Origin: Gelidibacter sp.
GTDB lineage: Bacteria > Bacteroidota > Bacteroidia > Flavobacteriales > Flavobacteriaceae
Reading direction: 5' to 3'
NCBI GenBank assembly: GCA_010906935.1
Contig: JAAFHC010000003.1
Span: forward strand, 1-42,492
Length of the DNA: 42,492 nt
Of the stretch, positions 1 to 8,550 are shown in pieces. Numbering within the stretch: the first letter of the stretch is position 1; every line of letters begins with the position of its first letter. The notes below the pieces were generated by a model. It made no database searches. It was given only the letters and a program-made list of their open reading frames with translations, and was not told the DNA's origin. The position numbers and the translations under genes were made by a program.

Positions 1-11
1 TATAACGCAAT

Positions 12-41
12 AAAAACGTCTCAGCTTTGAGGCGTTTTTTT
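12..41 (+). terminator. Rho-independent terminator of an upstream gene
   Basis: A 12-bp stem (12-23 with 28-39, one G-U wobble) with a 4-base loop runs into a T-rich tract. It closes a forward gene that lies left of the window. Confidence 0.75.
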
Positions 42-74
42 ATTTTTAACCAAGTACATGAATTATGTTTTATG

Positions 75-82
75 TATTTTTG
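75..82 (+). promoter_or_regulatory. Promoter -7 box of the nfu-menG-porT operon
   Basis: TATTTTTG matches the flavobacterial -7 consensus TAnnTTTG. No convincing -33 TTG sits at the usual distance. The box lies downstream of the ATG at 65, so that ATG would not be transcribed from it; this supports the start at 98. Confidence 0.5.
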
Positions 83-97
83 CACAAACTATTAAAA

Positions 98-988
98 ATG
101 AAAAACATAACACTTACCATAGAAAAAACTAATATACCCACCATACTGAAGTTTACTTCAACCGATATTTTAACAAGCGGAAGTCATCAATACAATAATA
201 TTGACGAAGCTAAAAACTCACTTTTGGCACAACAATTATTTTATTTGCCATTTGTAAAACGCGTATATATTTCAGCAAATTTTATTGCGCTTGAACGATT
301 TGCAATTGTGGAATGGAGCGATGTGCAAGATGAAGTAAAAGAGCAAATTGAAAACTACCTGAATGAAGGCGGTGTCTTGGTTTCAGAAGAAACTGCACCG
401 AAAAAAATTCCGGTTGAAGTGTATGCGGAATCAACACCAAATCCTTCAGTTTTAAAGTTTGTTGCCAATATAAAATTGGTGGAAAACGATTTGGAATATA
501 AAAATAGGGAAGCAGCTGAAAATGCACCTTTAGCGTTAGACTTATTTAATTTCCCATTCGTTAAAGAAATATTTATTTCAGAAAATTATGTGTCAATCAC
601 CAAAAACGATACTGTTGAGTGGCCCGAAATTACGGTTGAAATTAGAAGCTTTATCAGACAATTTATCGCCGACGGAAAAACAATTGCTTTGGAGAACGCA
701 GTTCCGAAAAAAGTTTCAGAAGTTTATAACCATGATATTGAACTTGATGATGTATCCAAGCAAATAATTGACATTTTAGAGGAATACATAAAACCTGCTG
801 TTGCTGCCGATGGCGGAAATATCATGTTTCAGTCTTATGTCCAATCTTCAAAAACAGTTAACGTCATATTGCAAGGTGCTTGCAGCGGTTGTCCTTCCTC
901 AACAATTACCTTAAAAAATGGAATTGAGAATATGTTAAAACAACTTATTCCTGGAAAAATTAACGAAGTTGTAGCGGTTAACCAATAA
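98..988 (+). CDS. NifU-family Fe-S carrier protein with two Nfu N-terminal domains
   Basis: Iron-sulfur cluster scaffold/carrier of the Nfu type, cytoplasmic, expected to pass clusters to apo-enzymes. About 296 residues. Two tandem Nfu_N-like domains (about 1-90 and 105-200) share the pattern of a 'tPNPsvLKF'-type strand followed by 'LFxxPFVKxxxIS'. A C-terminal NifU domain (about 215-296) carries the cluster-binding pair C262 and C265 in GACSGCPSS. The frame is open from an ATG at 65, but the promoter box at 75-82 lies inside that extension and the conserved domain begins at MKNITL, so I start at 98. It is first in an operon with menG (stop and start only 4 bases apart) and porT. Family assignment is solid; which client proteins it serves cannot be read from sequence. 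Confidence 0.9.
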   Translation: MKNITLTIEKTNIPTILKFTSTDILTSGSHQYNNIDEAKNSLLAQQLFYLPFVKRVYISANFIALERFAIVEWSDVQDEVKEQIENYLNEGGVLVSEETAPKKIPVEVYAESTPNPSVLKFVANIKLVENDLEYKNREAAENAPLALDLFNFPFVKEIFISENYVSITKNDTVEWPEITVEIRSFIRQFIADGKTIALENAVPKKVSEVYNHDIELDDVSKQIIDILEEYIKPAVAADGGNIMFQSYVQSSKTVNVILQGACSGCPSSTITLKNGIENMLKQLIPGKINEVVAVNQ

Positions 989-992
989 ATTG

Positions 993-1724
993 ATGATGAC
1001 AGAAAAAGTTACACCTTACAAAGATTCAAATCTTAGCAAAAAGGAGCAAGTCACTAAAATGTTTGATGCCATTTCCAAGGAATACGATGGATTAAACCGT
1101 GTTATTTCTTTTGGAATTGATGTGAAATGGCGCAATAAAGTGGTTGAAATAGTTGGAAAGACAAATCCGGATTCAATTTTAGACATTGCTACAGGAACAG
1201 GCGATTTGGCCATTAATTTAGCAAAAACAAAGGCTTCAAAAATTGTTGGGTTGGATATTTCTGATGGAATGCTTGAAGTTGGTCGTAAAAAAATTGAAAA
1301 TCTTCATTTAAACAACACCATTAAAATGGTACTTGCTGATTCTGAAAAAATGCCTTTTGAAGACAATTCCTTTGATGCCATTACCGTTGCTTTTGGCGTT
1401 CGAAATTTTGAGAATCTCGAAAAAGGATTGGCTGAAATTTATAGAGTTTTAAAAACTGGAGGAATTTTTGTGGTTTTGGAAACATCAATTCCAACCAAAA
1501 CACCATTTAAACAAGGTTATCAGTTTTATGCCAAAAACATACTGCCTTTAATTGGGAAATTGTTCTCAAAAGATAAAGTTGCCTATCAATATTTGTCGGA
1601 TTCCGCAGCTTCCTTTCCTTACGGACAGGCTTTCAACAATATTTTGCATAAAATTGGGTTTATAGGTATAGAAAATAAACCGCAAACATTTGGTGTTGCT
1701 TCAATTTATATTGCAAAAAAATAA
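993..1724 (+). CDS. menG: Demethylmenaquinone methyltransferase (UbiE/MenG)
   Basis: SAM-dependent C-methyltransferase that turns demethylmenaquinone into menaquinone, the last step of quinone synthesis. Flavobacteria generally use menaquinone, so MenG is the likelier role than a ubiquinone-pathway UbiE. The family signature is seen near the N-terminus as [17 protein letters not shown], the SAM-binding loop as [11 protein letters not shown], and the second UbiE signature around [11 protein letters not shown]. About 243 residues, normal for the family. The frame opens with TTG (990), ATG (993), ATG (996); I choose the first ATG, but 996 is equally possible. It lies 4 bases after nfu and 3 bases before porT, so co-transcription is likely. 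Confidence 0.93.
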   Translation: MMTEKVTPYKDSNLSKKEQVTKMFDAISKEYDGLNRVISFGIDVKWRNKVVEIVGKTNPDSILDIATGTGDLAINLAKTKASKIVGLDISDGMLEVGRKKIENLHLNNTIKMVLADSEKMPFEDNSFDAITVAFGVRNFENLEKGLAEIYRVLKTGGIFVVLETSIPTKTPFKQGYQFYAKNILPLIGKLFSKDKVAYQYLSDSAASFPYGQAFNNILHKIGFIGIENKPQTFGVASIYIAKK

Positions 1725-1727
1725 TAT

Positions 1728-2423
1728 ATGAAAAAAGTATTTGTTGTAATTTTTTTGGTCGTCTTTTCAATAAATAATTTGAAAGCCCAAAAAAGAGATA
1801 TTGTCCAATACAAGCAAAATTGGGATAAGCAACAGGTTTTTTGGGGATATTTTTTAGGCGCGAATATAAAGGATTATAAAATATCTTATAAAACAAACAA
1901 TGCTTTTATTGTTTCAACTCCAAGTATGGGTTTTGAAGTTGGGCTTATTGGCGATTTGCGTTTGCATAATAATATTAGTTTAAGGTTAGAGCCAGGGCTT
2001 TCAAGCAATACAAAAGAATTGGCGTTTACACATATATATGGTGGTCAAAAAGACAGTATTAGAAATGTGAATTCAACCTATTTTAGAGTTCCTTTATTGC
2101 TTAAATTTAATACAAACAGATTAGACAATATGCGGCCTTATGCAATAGGCGGCGTTTCTTACGATTATAATTTTTCCAGCAATCAGGACAATCCCGACGA
2201 TAATTCTGATGGAGAATTCAGAACAAAAAAGAATAATTTTTCCTATGAACTTGGTATTGGCGTAGATTTATATCTGCCTTATTTTATTTTTTCACCTTCC
2301 ATTAGAGGTGTTTTTGCCATAAATGATGAGTTGGTTAGGGACAATAATCCCAATAGTCAGTGGACAGGTTCCGTTGATTATTTTGGAACAAGAGGCGTTT
2401 TTATAAAATTTGCTTTTCATTAA
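1728..2423 (+). CDS. porT: PorT/SprT-family outer-membrane beta-barrel protein (type IX secretion)
   Basis: Predicted outer-membrane barrel needed for type IX secretion and gliding in Bacteroidota. A clear Sec signal peptide (about residues 1-20, ending LKAQ) is followed by alternating strands typical of the PorT family: a 'GYFLGANIKDYKI' first strand, a central 'LRLEPGLSS', 'YFRVPLLLKFN', 'PYAIGGVSYDYNF', and a C-terminal strand ending in phenylalanine and histidine (FIKFAFH). 231 residues, as expected for PorT. Position directly after menG matches my recollection of the common flavobacterial order. It converges on trmH with 4 bases between stops and no visible terminator. Together with gldKLMN it makes two T9SS loci in this window. 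Confidence 0.85.
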   Translation: MKKVFVVIFLVVFSINNLKAQKRDIVQYKQNWDKQQVFWGYFLGANIKDYKISYKTNNAFIVSTPSMGFEVGLIGDLRLHNNISLRLEPGLSSNTKELAFTHIYGGQKDSIRNVNSTYFRVPLLLKFNTNRLDNMRPYAIGGVSYDYNFSSNQDNPDDNSDGEFRTKKNNFSYELGIGVDLYLPYFIFSPSIRGVFAINDELVRDNNPNSQWTGSVDYFGTRGVFIKFAFH

Positions 2424-2427
2424 GCGC

Positions 2428-3156
2428 TTAGGACAATCGCTTAAATTCACTCAATAAAATTGCAGTTGCCGTCGCTACATTTAAACTTTCGGTTTGTTTT
2501 AATTCGCCAAATCTTGGTATTGAAATGGTATTTGTTACTAATTTTAAGATGGAATCACTAATTCCGTTCGCTTCATTTCCCATTACCAATACCGCATTTT
2601 TAGGCAAATTGCTTTTATAAACATTTTCACCGTCCATATCCGCAGCATATTTTGGTAGATTGGAGTTTTGTAAATAAGTGGTTAAATCCGCATAAATTAT
2701 CGATACTCTTGCCAAAGAACCCATGGATGATTGTACCACTTTTTGGTTGTAGCAATCAACCGTATTGGTGGAGCAAATCAATTGATCCACGCCAAACCAA
2801 TCACATAATCTAATGATGGCGCCTAAATTTCCCGGGTCATTAATTTCATCCAAAGCAACAATTAAACCCGATTTTTTGGAAGGTGTTGCTAAAGGAATTT
2901 TAAAAAGTGCCAAAACGTTGTTTGGTGTTACCAGGGTGCTTATTTTTTTTAATTCGGTTTCAGAAATTTCAGTGACTTTTTCTAAATTTTTATAGATAGC
3001 ATTGTCAACACAAAATAACTGTTCCAATTCGAAATTCGAAGTTAAAAATTCAGCCACTATTTTAGTACCTTCAGCAACAAATAAATGATGTGCAATTCGG
3101 TACTTTTTTTGATTTAGGCTTTTTATTATTTTTAATTGATTTTTGCTTAAATTCAT
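2428..3156 (-). CDS. TrmH/SpoU-family RNA 2'-O-methyltransferase
   Basis: SPOUT-fold RNA ribose methyltransferase, 242 residues. An N-terminal substrate-binding domain (about 1-95) begins 'NQLKIIKSLNQKKYR'. The trefoil-knot catalytic domain has motif 1 (ALDEINDPGNLGAIIR), motif 2 (VQSSMGSLARV) and motif 3 (VMGNEANGIS, then IPRFGELKQTESLNVA). These fix the family but not whether the target is 23S rRNA or a tRNA. A promoter with both boxes lies at 3215-3245, overlapping the tamL region. Confidence 0.9.
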   Translation of the reverse strand: MNLSKNQLKIIKSLNQKKYRIAHHLFVAEGTKIVAEFLTSNFELEQLFCVDNAIYKNLEKVTEISETELKKISTLVTPNNVLALFKIPLATPSKKSGLIVALDEINDPGNLGAIIRLCDWFGVDQLICSTNTVDCYNQKVVQSSMGSLARVSIIYADLTTYLQNSNLPKYAADMDGENVYKSNLPKNAVLVMGNEANGISDSILKLVTNTISIPRFGELKQTESLNVATATAILLSEFKRLS

Positions 3157-3203
3157 TAATTTAATTATAAAAAATTGTTATTTTTTAAACCGTTGAAAAG
3201 TTA

Positions 3204-3211
3204 TACTTTTG
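3204..3211 (+). promoter_or_regulatory. Probable -7 box for tamL
   Basis: TACTTTTG fits TAnnTTTG. Expected transcription start is near 3218, so the usable start codon lies downstream, at TTG 3235. No good -33 box is visible. It interlocks with the reverse-strand trmH promoter at 3215-3245. Confidence 0.5.
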
Positions 3212-3214
3212 AAA

Positions 3215-3245
3215 CAAATTTAAACGCTTATTTATTGAAAACCAA
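3215..3245 (-). promoter_or_regulatory. trmH promoter (TTG-N20-TAAATTTG)
   Basis: On the reverse strand, TTG (3245-3243) is followed after exactly 20 bases by TAAATTTG (3222-3215). This agrees with the spacing at rpsO, gldK and groES. Predicted leader is about 50 bases. The -33 box lies inside the first codons of tamL. Confidence 0.62.
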
Positions 3246-5712
3246 TTTTATAATATTATTAATTTTTGCAGGTATAATTTTAGGGTTTTCATCATGCAAT
3301 TCAGTGAAATATGTTGCTGAAAATGAATTTCTGCTCGTAAAGAATAAAGTTATTGTTAACGACAAAAAAAATGCTAGCGACGCAATAAACGATTATATTG
3401 TTCAACGTCCCAACACATTGGTGCTTGGCGTTGCAATACCATTGCATTTTTATAATTTAGGGAACAAAAATTTTGAAGCCGATTTTGACCAATGGAAGTT
3501 AGAGAGTCCGGGATGGTATAATTTTACAACGGGCGTTTTTTCCGAAAAACAAACGCGAGGTGTTCGAAATTTCAAATATAAAATGCACCAATGGATTTTA
3601 AAAAATGGCGAACCGCCAGTTATTTTAGATTCAAAAAAAACAGCACAAACCGTTAAAAATTTAACGCAACATTATTTCAACGAAGGGTTTTTTAAAGTGA
3701 AGGTAACCTCAGAAGAAAATCACTTAAAAAACAAGAAAGCCACAGTTGATTATATTGTAAACACTGATAAACCTTATCAATTAGATAGTATCACAACCGT
3801 TATACGATCCGCAGTTTTAGATTCTATATATGAGATTCATAAAAAAGAATCGGTTATTGTAGAAGGTGATCAATTTAAGTTGTCATCATTTATTAAAGAG
3901 CAAAATAGGTTAACCAATTTATTTAGAAATACAGGAGTCTTTAGATTTAATAAAAATGCCATAACTTTTGAAGCAGATACTTCAACCACCAATTATAAAT
4001 CGGATGTGGTGTTGCTGATCGACGGCACTGTTGGATCTGTTCCATTTATAGTTCAGAAAATTAAGAAAGTCAATATTTATACCGACTATTCTTTTACCAA
4101 CGATGCAATTAATGTAATTAAAGACAGCATAAACTACAAGGGGTTTTCATTTTATGCCCAGGAAAAATTAAAATACAATCCGAAGTATCTGCTAAATTCT
4201 ATTTTTATTGAACCAAACGATCTTTATAAGGATGATACAAGAGAGTTGACCCGCAAAAACCTTAGAGGCCTTCAAAATTTTAGAACGGTTGACATAAGAT
4301 ATGAAGAATTGGAAAATGATATGCTGGAAGCTTCCATCTATTTATCGCCTCTTAAAAAGTATTCCGTTGGTATTAACACAGAATTGACACATTCAAATAT
4401 AAGACAGCTGGGTATATCTGGAAAACTTTCCTTTTTAGACAGAAATATTTTTAGAGGAGCCGAGTTATTGAAATTTTCTATTCAGGGTTCATTCTTAGAT
4501 TCAAAAGATGCCGCCGATAAAGGAAGACTGTTAAATGCTTGGGAAATTGGAGGCGACATTTCATTAGAGCTTCCAAGATTTGTATTTCCGGTTAAATTTG
4601 AAAAATTTATTCCCAAAAGTATGGCGCCAAAAACAATTTTTACTTTGGGAACAAGTTTGCAGAAAAATATTGGGCTGGATAAACAAAAATTCACCGGAAT
4701 TGTAGATTATACTTGGGAATCATCTAAAACGAAAAACCATAGTTTTCAGCTGTTGAATGCGCAATTTATCAGAAATTTAAATATTGATTCATACTTCAAT
4801 ATTTACAAATCTGAATTTAATGAAATTCAATATATCGCCAATACCTATTTTGATGAAACATTAACGCCTGATAATGTAATAACGTTTATAGACTCAAATA
4901 TTGATGAGAATTTTGAGGAAAGCAATCCGACAGAATTTAAAATTGTGAGAAATATCAGAAACCGTTACAATATTATTACAGAAGATGTTCTGGTTCCTTT
5001 AATGGCTTATACCTTTACCTACAATAATAGTGAAAATTATAAGGACACTAATTTTTCGTTTTTCAGATCACGTGCAGCGGCATCAGGCAATTTAACCACG
5101 TTATTGGCAAAAAATAGAGATGTCAACAATACAAAAACACTTTTTAATATTCCAATAGCCCAATATGTCAGAGTCGATTTGGAATACAAAAAATTCTGGA
5201 ATTTTGTGGGGAATAATGTCTTGGTATTTAGAAGTTTTTTAGGTGTGGCAATACCTTACGGGAATTCAAGTACCATACCTTTTAGTAGAAGTTACTTTAT
5301 TGGCGGTCCAAATGATTTACGCGCATGGAAAATTTATGATTTAGGTCCAGGTTCCACCAAAAGCGGACTGGAGTTTAACGTTGGGAACTTAAAATTTATC
5401 AATAGTTTAGAGTATAGATTCAATTTAATAAATAGCATAAACGGCGCTTTATTTGTTGATGCAGGCAATATATGGGACATTTCAAACACTTCAATAACAG
5501 AACCTGAAGCTAAGTTTAACGGGTTTACGTCATTAAAAGATATTGCAATAGGATCGGGTTTTGGACTTCGATACGATTTAAGTTTTATTTTATTGCGTTT
5601 GGATTTAGGATTTAAAACCTATGAACCTTATCTTGCGGAAGGAGATAAATGGTTTAAAAATTACAATTTAGGACATGCAGTTTATAATTTTGGGATAAGT
5701 TATCCTTTTTAA
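3235..5712 (+). CDS. tamL: TamL-type lipoprotein, BamA/TamA (Omp85) family outer-membrane assembly factor
   Basis: Omp85-superfamily barrel of the TamA branch, which in Bacteroidota is lipid-anchored (TamL). About 825 residues: signal peptide with lipobox GFSSC (lipidated C21), POTRA-like repeats (about 30-400), then a 16-strand-type barrel with the family signature 'SYFIGGPNDLRAWKIYDLGPG' region around residues 680-700 and a C-terminal strand ending in Phe (NFGISYPF). The frame is open back to TTG 3175, but starting at TTG 3235 gives a textbook lipoprotein signal (MKTNFIILL...) and places the start after the promoter box at 3204-3211. No ATG exists in this stretch, so a non-ATG start is required. 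Neighbours trmH and porT fit the usual flavobacterial order. The TamL name rests on the lipobox; BamA is less likely because BamA normally has a plain signal peptide. Confidence 0.85.
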   Translation: MKTNFIILLIFAGIILGFSSCNSVKYVAENEFLLVKNKVIVNDKKNASDAINDYIVQRPNTLVLGVAIPLHFYNLGNKNFEADFDQWKLESPGWYNFTTGVFSEKQTRGVRNFKYKMHQWILKNGEPPVILDSKKTAQTVKNLTQHYFNEGFFKVKVTSEENHLKNKKATVDYIVNTDKPYQLDSITTVIRSAVLDSIYEIHKKESVIVEGDQFKLSSFIKEQNRLTNLFRNTGVFRFNKNAITFEADTSTTNYKSDVVLLIDGTVGSVPFIVQKIKKVNIYTDYSFTNDAINVIKDSINYKGFSFYAQEKLKYNPKYLLNSIFIEPNDLYKDDTRELTRKNLRGLQNFRTVDIRYEELENDMLEASIYLSPLKKYSVGINTELTHSNIRQLGISGKLSFLDRNIFRGAELLKFSIQGSFLDSKDAADKGRLLNAWEIGGDISLELPRFVFPVKFEKFIPKSMAPKTIFTLGTSLQKNIGLDKQKFTGIVDYTWESSKTKNHSFQLLNAQFIRNLNIDSYFNIYKSEFNEIQYIANTYFDETLTPDNVITFIDSNIDENFEESNPTEFKIVRNIRNRYNIITEDVLVPLMAYTFTYNNSENYKDTNFSFFRSRAAASGNLTTLLAKNRDVNNTKTLFNIPIAQYVRVDLEYKKFWNFVGNNVLVFRSFLGVAIPYGNSSTIPFSRSYFIGGPNDLRAWKIYDLGPGSTKSGLEFNVGNLKFINSLEYRFNLINSINGALFVDAGNIWDISNTSITEPEAKFNGFTSLKDIAIGSGFGLRYDLSFILLRLDLGFKTYEPYLAEGDKWFKNYNLGHAVYNFGISYPF

Positions 5713-5782
5713 TTCCAAAATTAAAACTATCTCGTTTTCGTTTTTTTTCGGTTCTTATGATTATTTAAAAGGGATAATTCAT

Positions 5783-5790
5783 TAATTTTG
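5783..5790 (+). promoter_or_regulatory. -7 box for fbaA
   Basis: TAATTTTG matches TAnnTTTG and lies 35 bases before the fbaA ATG. No clear -33 TTG is seen upstream. Confidence 0.5.
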
Positions 5791-5825
5791 CTACAATAAT
5801 TCTCAATAACTATAGACAAAATATT

Positions 5826-6893
5826 ATGGCTAAAACAATTAAACCAGGAGTTGCATCAGGAAAAACGGTACAAGAAATTTTTAAGTTGGCGAAAGCCAAA
5901 AATTTCGCATTACCTGCAGTAAATGTTATAGGATCAAATACTATTAATGCTGTTTTAGAAACTGCAAAAGAGTTAAAAGCACCTGTTATTATTCAGTTTT
6001 CAAATGGCGGAGCTCAATTTAATGCAGGAAAAGGATTGTCTAACGAAAATCAAAAAGCTGCCATCGCAGGAGCCATCGCAGGCGCGAAACATATTCATTT
6101 GTTAGCAACTGCTTATGAAATTCCTGTGATTTTACATACCGATCATTGCGCAAAATCATTGTTGCCTTGGATTGATGGTTTGTTAGATGCCGGAGAACAG
6201 TTTTTTAAAGAAACTGGTGTACCGCTTTTTAGTTCACATATGTTGGATTTGTCGGAAGAACCAATTGAAGAAAATATTGAAATTTGTAAAACATATCTTC
6301 AGCGAATGAGCAAAATGGGGATGACTTTAGAAATTGAACTTGGAATAACAGGTGGTGAAGAAGATGGTGTTGACAATTCTGATGTTGATTCTTCAAAATT
6401 ATATACCCAACCTGTAGAAGTTGCTTATGCTTATGAAGAACTTAAAAAAGTGAGTGATTGCTTCACTATTGCAGCTTCATTTGGAAATGTACATGGGGTT
6501 TATAAACCAGGAAATGTAAAGTTAACGCCAAAAATTTTAGATAATTCTCAAAAATTTATTCAAAATAAATATAATACAGGTGTAAATCCGGTTGATTTCG
6601 TATTTCACGGCGGTTCAGGGTCAACACTTGAAGAAATTAGGGAAGCAATTGGCTACGGTGTAGTTAAAATGAATATTGATACCGATCTTCAATTTGCTTT
6701 TACTGAAGGAATTAGAGATTATATGGTGAACAATATCGATTATTTAAAAACGCAAATAGGAAATCCTGATGGTGATGACCAACCAAATAAAAAGCATTAC
6801 GATCCTAGAAAGTGGTTACGCGAAGGTGAGGTTACTTTTAAAAAGCGTTTAGCCCAAGCTTTTAAAGATTTAAACAACGTTAATACATTATAA
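5826..6893 (+). CDS. fbaA: Class II fructose-1,6-bisphosphate aldolase
   Basis: Zinc-dependent aldolase interconverting fructose-1,6-bisphosphate with dihydroxyacetone phosphate and glyceraldehyde-3-phosphate in glycolysis and gluconeogenesis. 355 residues, the size of the E. coli-like class IIA enzymes. Visible landmarks: the zinc/catalytic segment HTDHCAKSLLPW (Asp then His), the long class IIA segment ELGITGGEEDGVDN, GNVHGVY with a zinc-ligand His, and FHGGSGS with the third His and the phosphate-binding loop. It stands alone: own promoter box at 5783 and strong terminator at 6921. Confidence 0.96.
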   Translation: MAKTIKPGVASGKTVQEIFKLAKAKNFALPAVNVIGSNTINAVLETAKELKAPVIIQFSNGGAQFNAGKGLSNENQKAAIAGAIAGAKHIHLLATAYEIPVILHTDHCAKSLLPWIDGLLDAGEQFFKETGVPLFSSHMLDLSEEPIEENIEICKTYLQRMSKMGMTLEIELGITGGEEDGVDNSDVDSSKLYTQPVEVAYAYEELKKVSDCFTIAASFGNVHGVYKPGNVKLTPKILDNSQKFIQNKYNTGVNPVDFVFHGGSGSTLEEIREAIGYGVVKMNIDTDLQFAFTEGIRDYMVNNIDYLKTQIGNPDGDDQPNKKHYDPRKWLREGEVTFKKRLAQAFKDLNNVNTL

Positions 6894-6920
6894 ATCTTTG
6901 ATCTATAATTAAAATTTCAT

Positions 6921-6958
6921 AAAGAGAACATATTTTTATATGTTCTCTTTATTTTTTT
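6921..6958 (+). terminator. fbaA terminator
   Basis: A perfect 12-bp stem (6921-6932 with 6939-6950) with a 6-base loop is followed by a T-rich run. Confidence 0.87.
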
Positions 6959-6999
6959 TAGTAATTTGCACCACTTATTTTCACTAAAACAACATAGTT

Positions 7000-7860
7000 A
7001 TGTCATCTTGGTTTAAAAGAAAAGATAAAGGAATTCAAACTCCTACAGAAGATAAAAAAGATGTACCGAAAGGTTTATGGTATAAAACGCCAAGCGGTAA
7101 AATTGTTGATTCGGCGGAATTGAAGCATAATTATTACGTTAGCCCTGAAGATGGCTATCACGTAAGAATAGGAAGTGCTGAATATTTTGAAATTCTTTTT
7201 GACAATAATACATTTAAAGAATTTGATAAAGATATGGTTTCCAAAGATCCGTTAAAATTTTCTGACAGCAGAAAATATGTTGACAGGCTTGAAGAAGCTT
7301 ATGAAAAAACAAAACTTAAAGATGCTGTAAGAACGGCGGTTGGGAAATCTTTGGGCAAGGATTTGGTTATTGCTGCCATGGATTTTGCTTTTATCGGAGG
7401 TTCTATGGGAAGTGTGGTAGGCGAAAAAATATCAAGAGCGATTGATTATTCCATAGAAAAAAAAGTTCCTTTTTTAATGATCTCAAAATCTGGTGGCGCT
7501 AGAATGCAGGAAGCATCATTATCTTTAATGCAACTTGTAAAAACATCGGCAAAATTAGCGCAACTTTCAGAAGTGAATATTCCTTATATTTCGTTGTGTA
7601 CAGATCCAACAACTGGTGGTACAACAGCTTCATACGCGATGCTTGGCGATATTAATATTGCTGAACCAAATGCTTTAATAGCTTTTGCCGGACCAAGAGT
7701 TGTAAAAGATACCACAGGAAAAGATTTGCCGGAAGGATTTCAACGATCGGAGTTTGTCATGGAACATGGGTTTTTAGATAAAATTGTGGAACGCAAACAC
7801 TTGAAAAAACAAATAAATTTATATATTGATTTAATTCAAAACTTACCACTAAGAAAATAA
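7000..7860 (+). CDS. accD: Acetyl-CoA carboxylase carboxyltransferase beta subunit, cysteine-free N-terminus
   Basis: Beta half of the carboxyltransferase that moves the carboxyl group from biotin to acetyl-CoA, giving malonyl-CoA for fatty acid synthesis. 286 residues. The crotonase-like core is well preserved: [27 protein letters not shown] (oxyanion-hole glycines) and [12 protein letters not shown]. The usual N-terminal four-cysteine zinc ribbon is recognisable in outline ([12 protein letters not shown] ... [13 protein letters not shown]), but the four Cys positions read T30, G33, S48 and D51. I recall the same pattern in other flavobacterial AccD, so I read it as a lineage feature rather than damage. 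The alpha subunit (accA) is not in this window. Closed by a terminator at 7862. Confidence 0.94.
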   Translation: MSSWFKRKDKGIQTPTEDKKDVPKGLWYKTPSGKIVDSAELKHNYYVSPEDGYHVRIGSAEYFEILFDNNTFKEFDKDMVSKDPLKFSDSRKYVDRLEEAYEKTKLKDAVRTAVGKSLGKDLVIAAMDFAFIGGSMGSVVGEKISRAIDYSIEKKVPFLMISKSGGARMQEASLSLMQLVKTSAKLAQLSEVNIPYISLCTDPTTGGTTASYAMLGDINIAEPNALIAFAGPRVVKDTTGKDLPEGFQRSEFVMEHGFLDKIVERKHLKKQINLYIDLIQNLPLRK

Positions 7861-7861
7861 G

Positions 7862-7891
7862 AAAAGCGAGCTCTAAAAGGCTCGCTTTTTT
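7862..7891 (+). terminator. accD terminator
   Basis: A 10-bp perfect stem (7862-7871 with 7880-7889), GC-rich at the loop end, is followed directly by T's, 2 bases after the accD stop. Confidence 0.87.
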
Positions 7892-8048
7892 AAATAAAAA
7901 ACTTATTTGCCTTCAAAAAACAATCTGCCAAGTTCAATTTTTAAAATTTAATACCATTTCAATGGATAACAATCTTTTATGAACAGAACATAATTGGTTT
8001 TTAAGCGTTTAAAGTTAATTGGAAATTAAAATTTCACTTCGTAATTAA

Positions 8049-8079
8049 TTGTTAATCAATAATAATAATAGTATCTTTG
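8049..8079 (+). promoter_or_regulatory. rpsO promoter (TTG-N20-TATCTTTG)
   Basis: TTG (8049-8051), 20 bases, then TATCTTTG (8072-8079): a full flavobacterial housekeeping promoter. The predicted leader is about 54 bases. The stretch 7892-8048 before it is AT-rich, and I see no further signal in it. Confidence 0.7.
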
Positions 8080-8139
8080 CCAACTGCAAACCAAAAGGTT
8101 TAGCAATACATAAAAATTATTAATAAAATTAATGTTAGC

Positions 8140-8409
8140 ATGTACTTAACTAAAGAGAAAAAAGAAGAAATTTTCGCCAAACATGGTGAATCAGCCACTA
8201 ACACTGGCTCATCTGAGGGGCAAATTGCCTTATTTACTTTCAGAATTAATCACTTAACAGAACACTTAAAAAGAAATCGTAAAGATTTTAACACTGAGCG
8301 TTCATTGGTGAGATTGGTAGGTAAAAGAAGAAATTTACTTGATTATTTAATTAAAACAGATATTGTAAGATATCGTGAAGTAATTAAAGAATTAGGCATA
8401 AGAAAATAA
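8140..8409 (+). CDS. rpsO: 30S ribosomal protein S15
   Basis: Primary 16S rRNA-binding protein of the small subunit platform. 89 residues, exactly the bacterial size. It shows the conserved S15 segments: TGSSEGQIALFTFRINHLTEHL, then HLKRNRKDF, then LVRLVGKRRNLLDYLIK. The rpsO-pnp order is a widely conserved bacterial pairing, but here a strong hairpin terminator at 8413 separates the two genes. S15 often regulates its own mRNA; the short leader here (about 8086-8139) shows no structure I can name. Confidence 0.97.
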   Translation: MYLTKEKKEEIFAKHGESATNTGSSEGQIALFTFRINHLTEHLKRNRKDFNTERSLVRLVGKRRNLLDYLIKTDIVRYREVIKELGIRK

Positions 8410-8412
8410 TTC

Positions 8413-8448
8413 AAAAAAAAAGAGGCTTATTTTGCCTCTTTTTTTTTA
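8413..8448 (+). terminator. rpsO terminator
   Basis: The stem AAAAAGAGGC / GCCTCTTTTT (arms within 8413-8425 and 8434-8446) with an 8-base loop is followed by T's. It lies between rpsO and pnp. Confidence 0.85.
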
Positions 8449-8550
8449 ATGTATTTGAAAATAAAAAAGCAATAAATTAAACTTTTCATTGGGCAACACA
8501 CACAACACAACAACTCAAACCAAATGTTTAATTAAATAAAAAAATTATTT

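Noticed and set aside
65-97. Upstream ATG of the nfu reading frame
   Set aside because: The extension covers the promoter box at 75-82 and adds residues that do not belong to the conserved domain.
7892-8048. Possible small gene or RNA between accD and rpsO
   Set aside because: Only AT-rich sequence with short, unconserved-looking frames; no hairpin or promoter apart from the rpsO promoter at its end.
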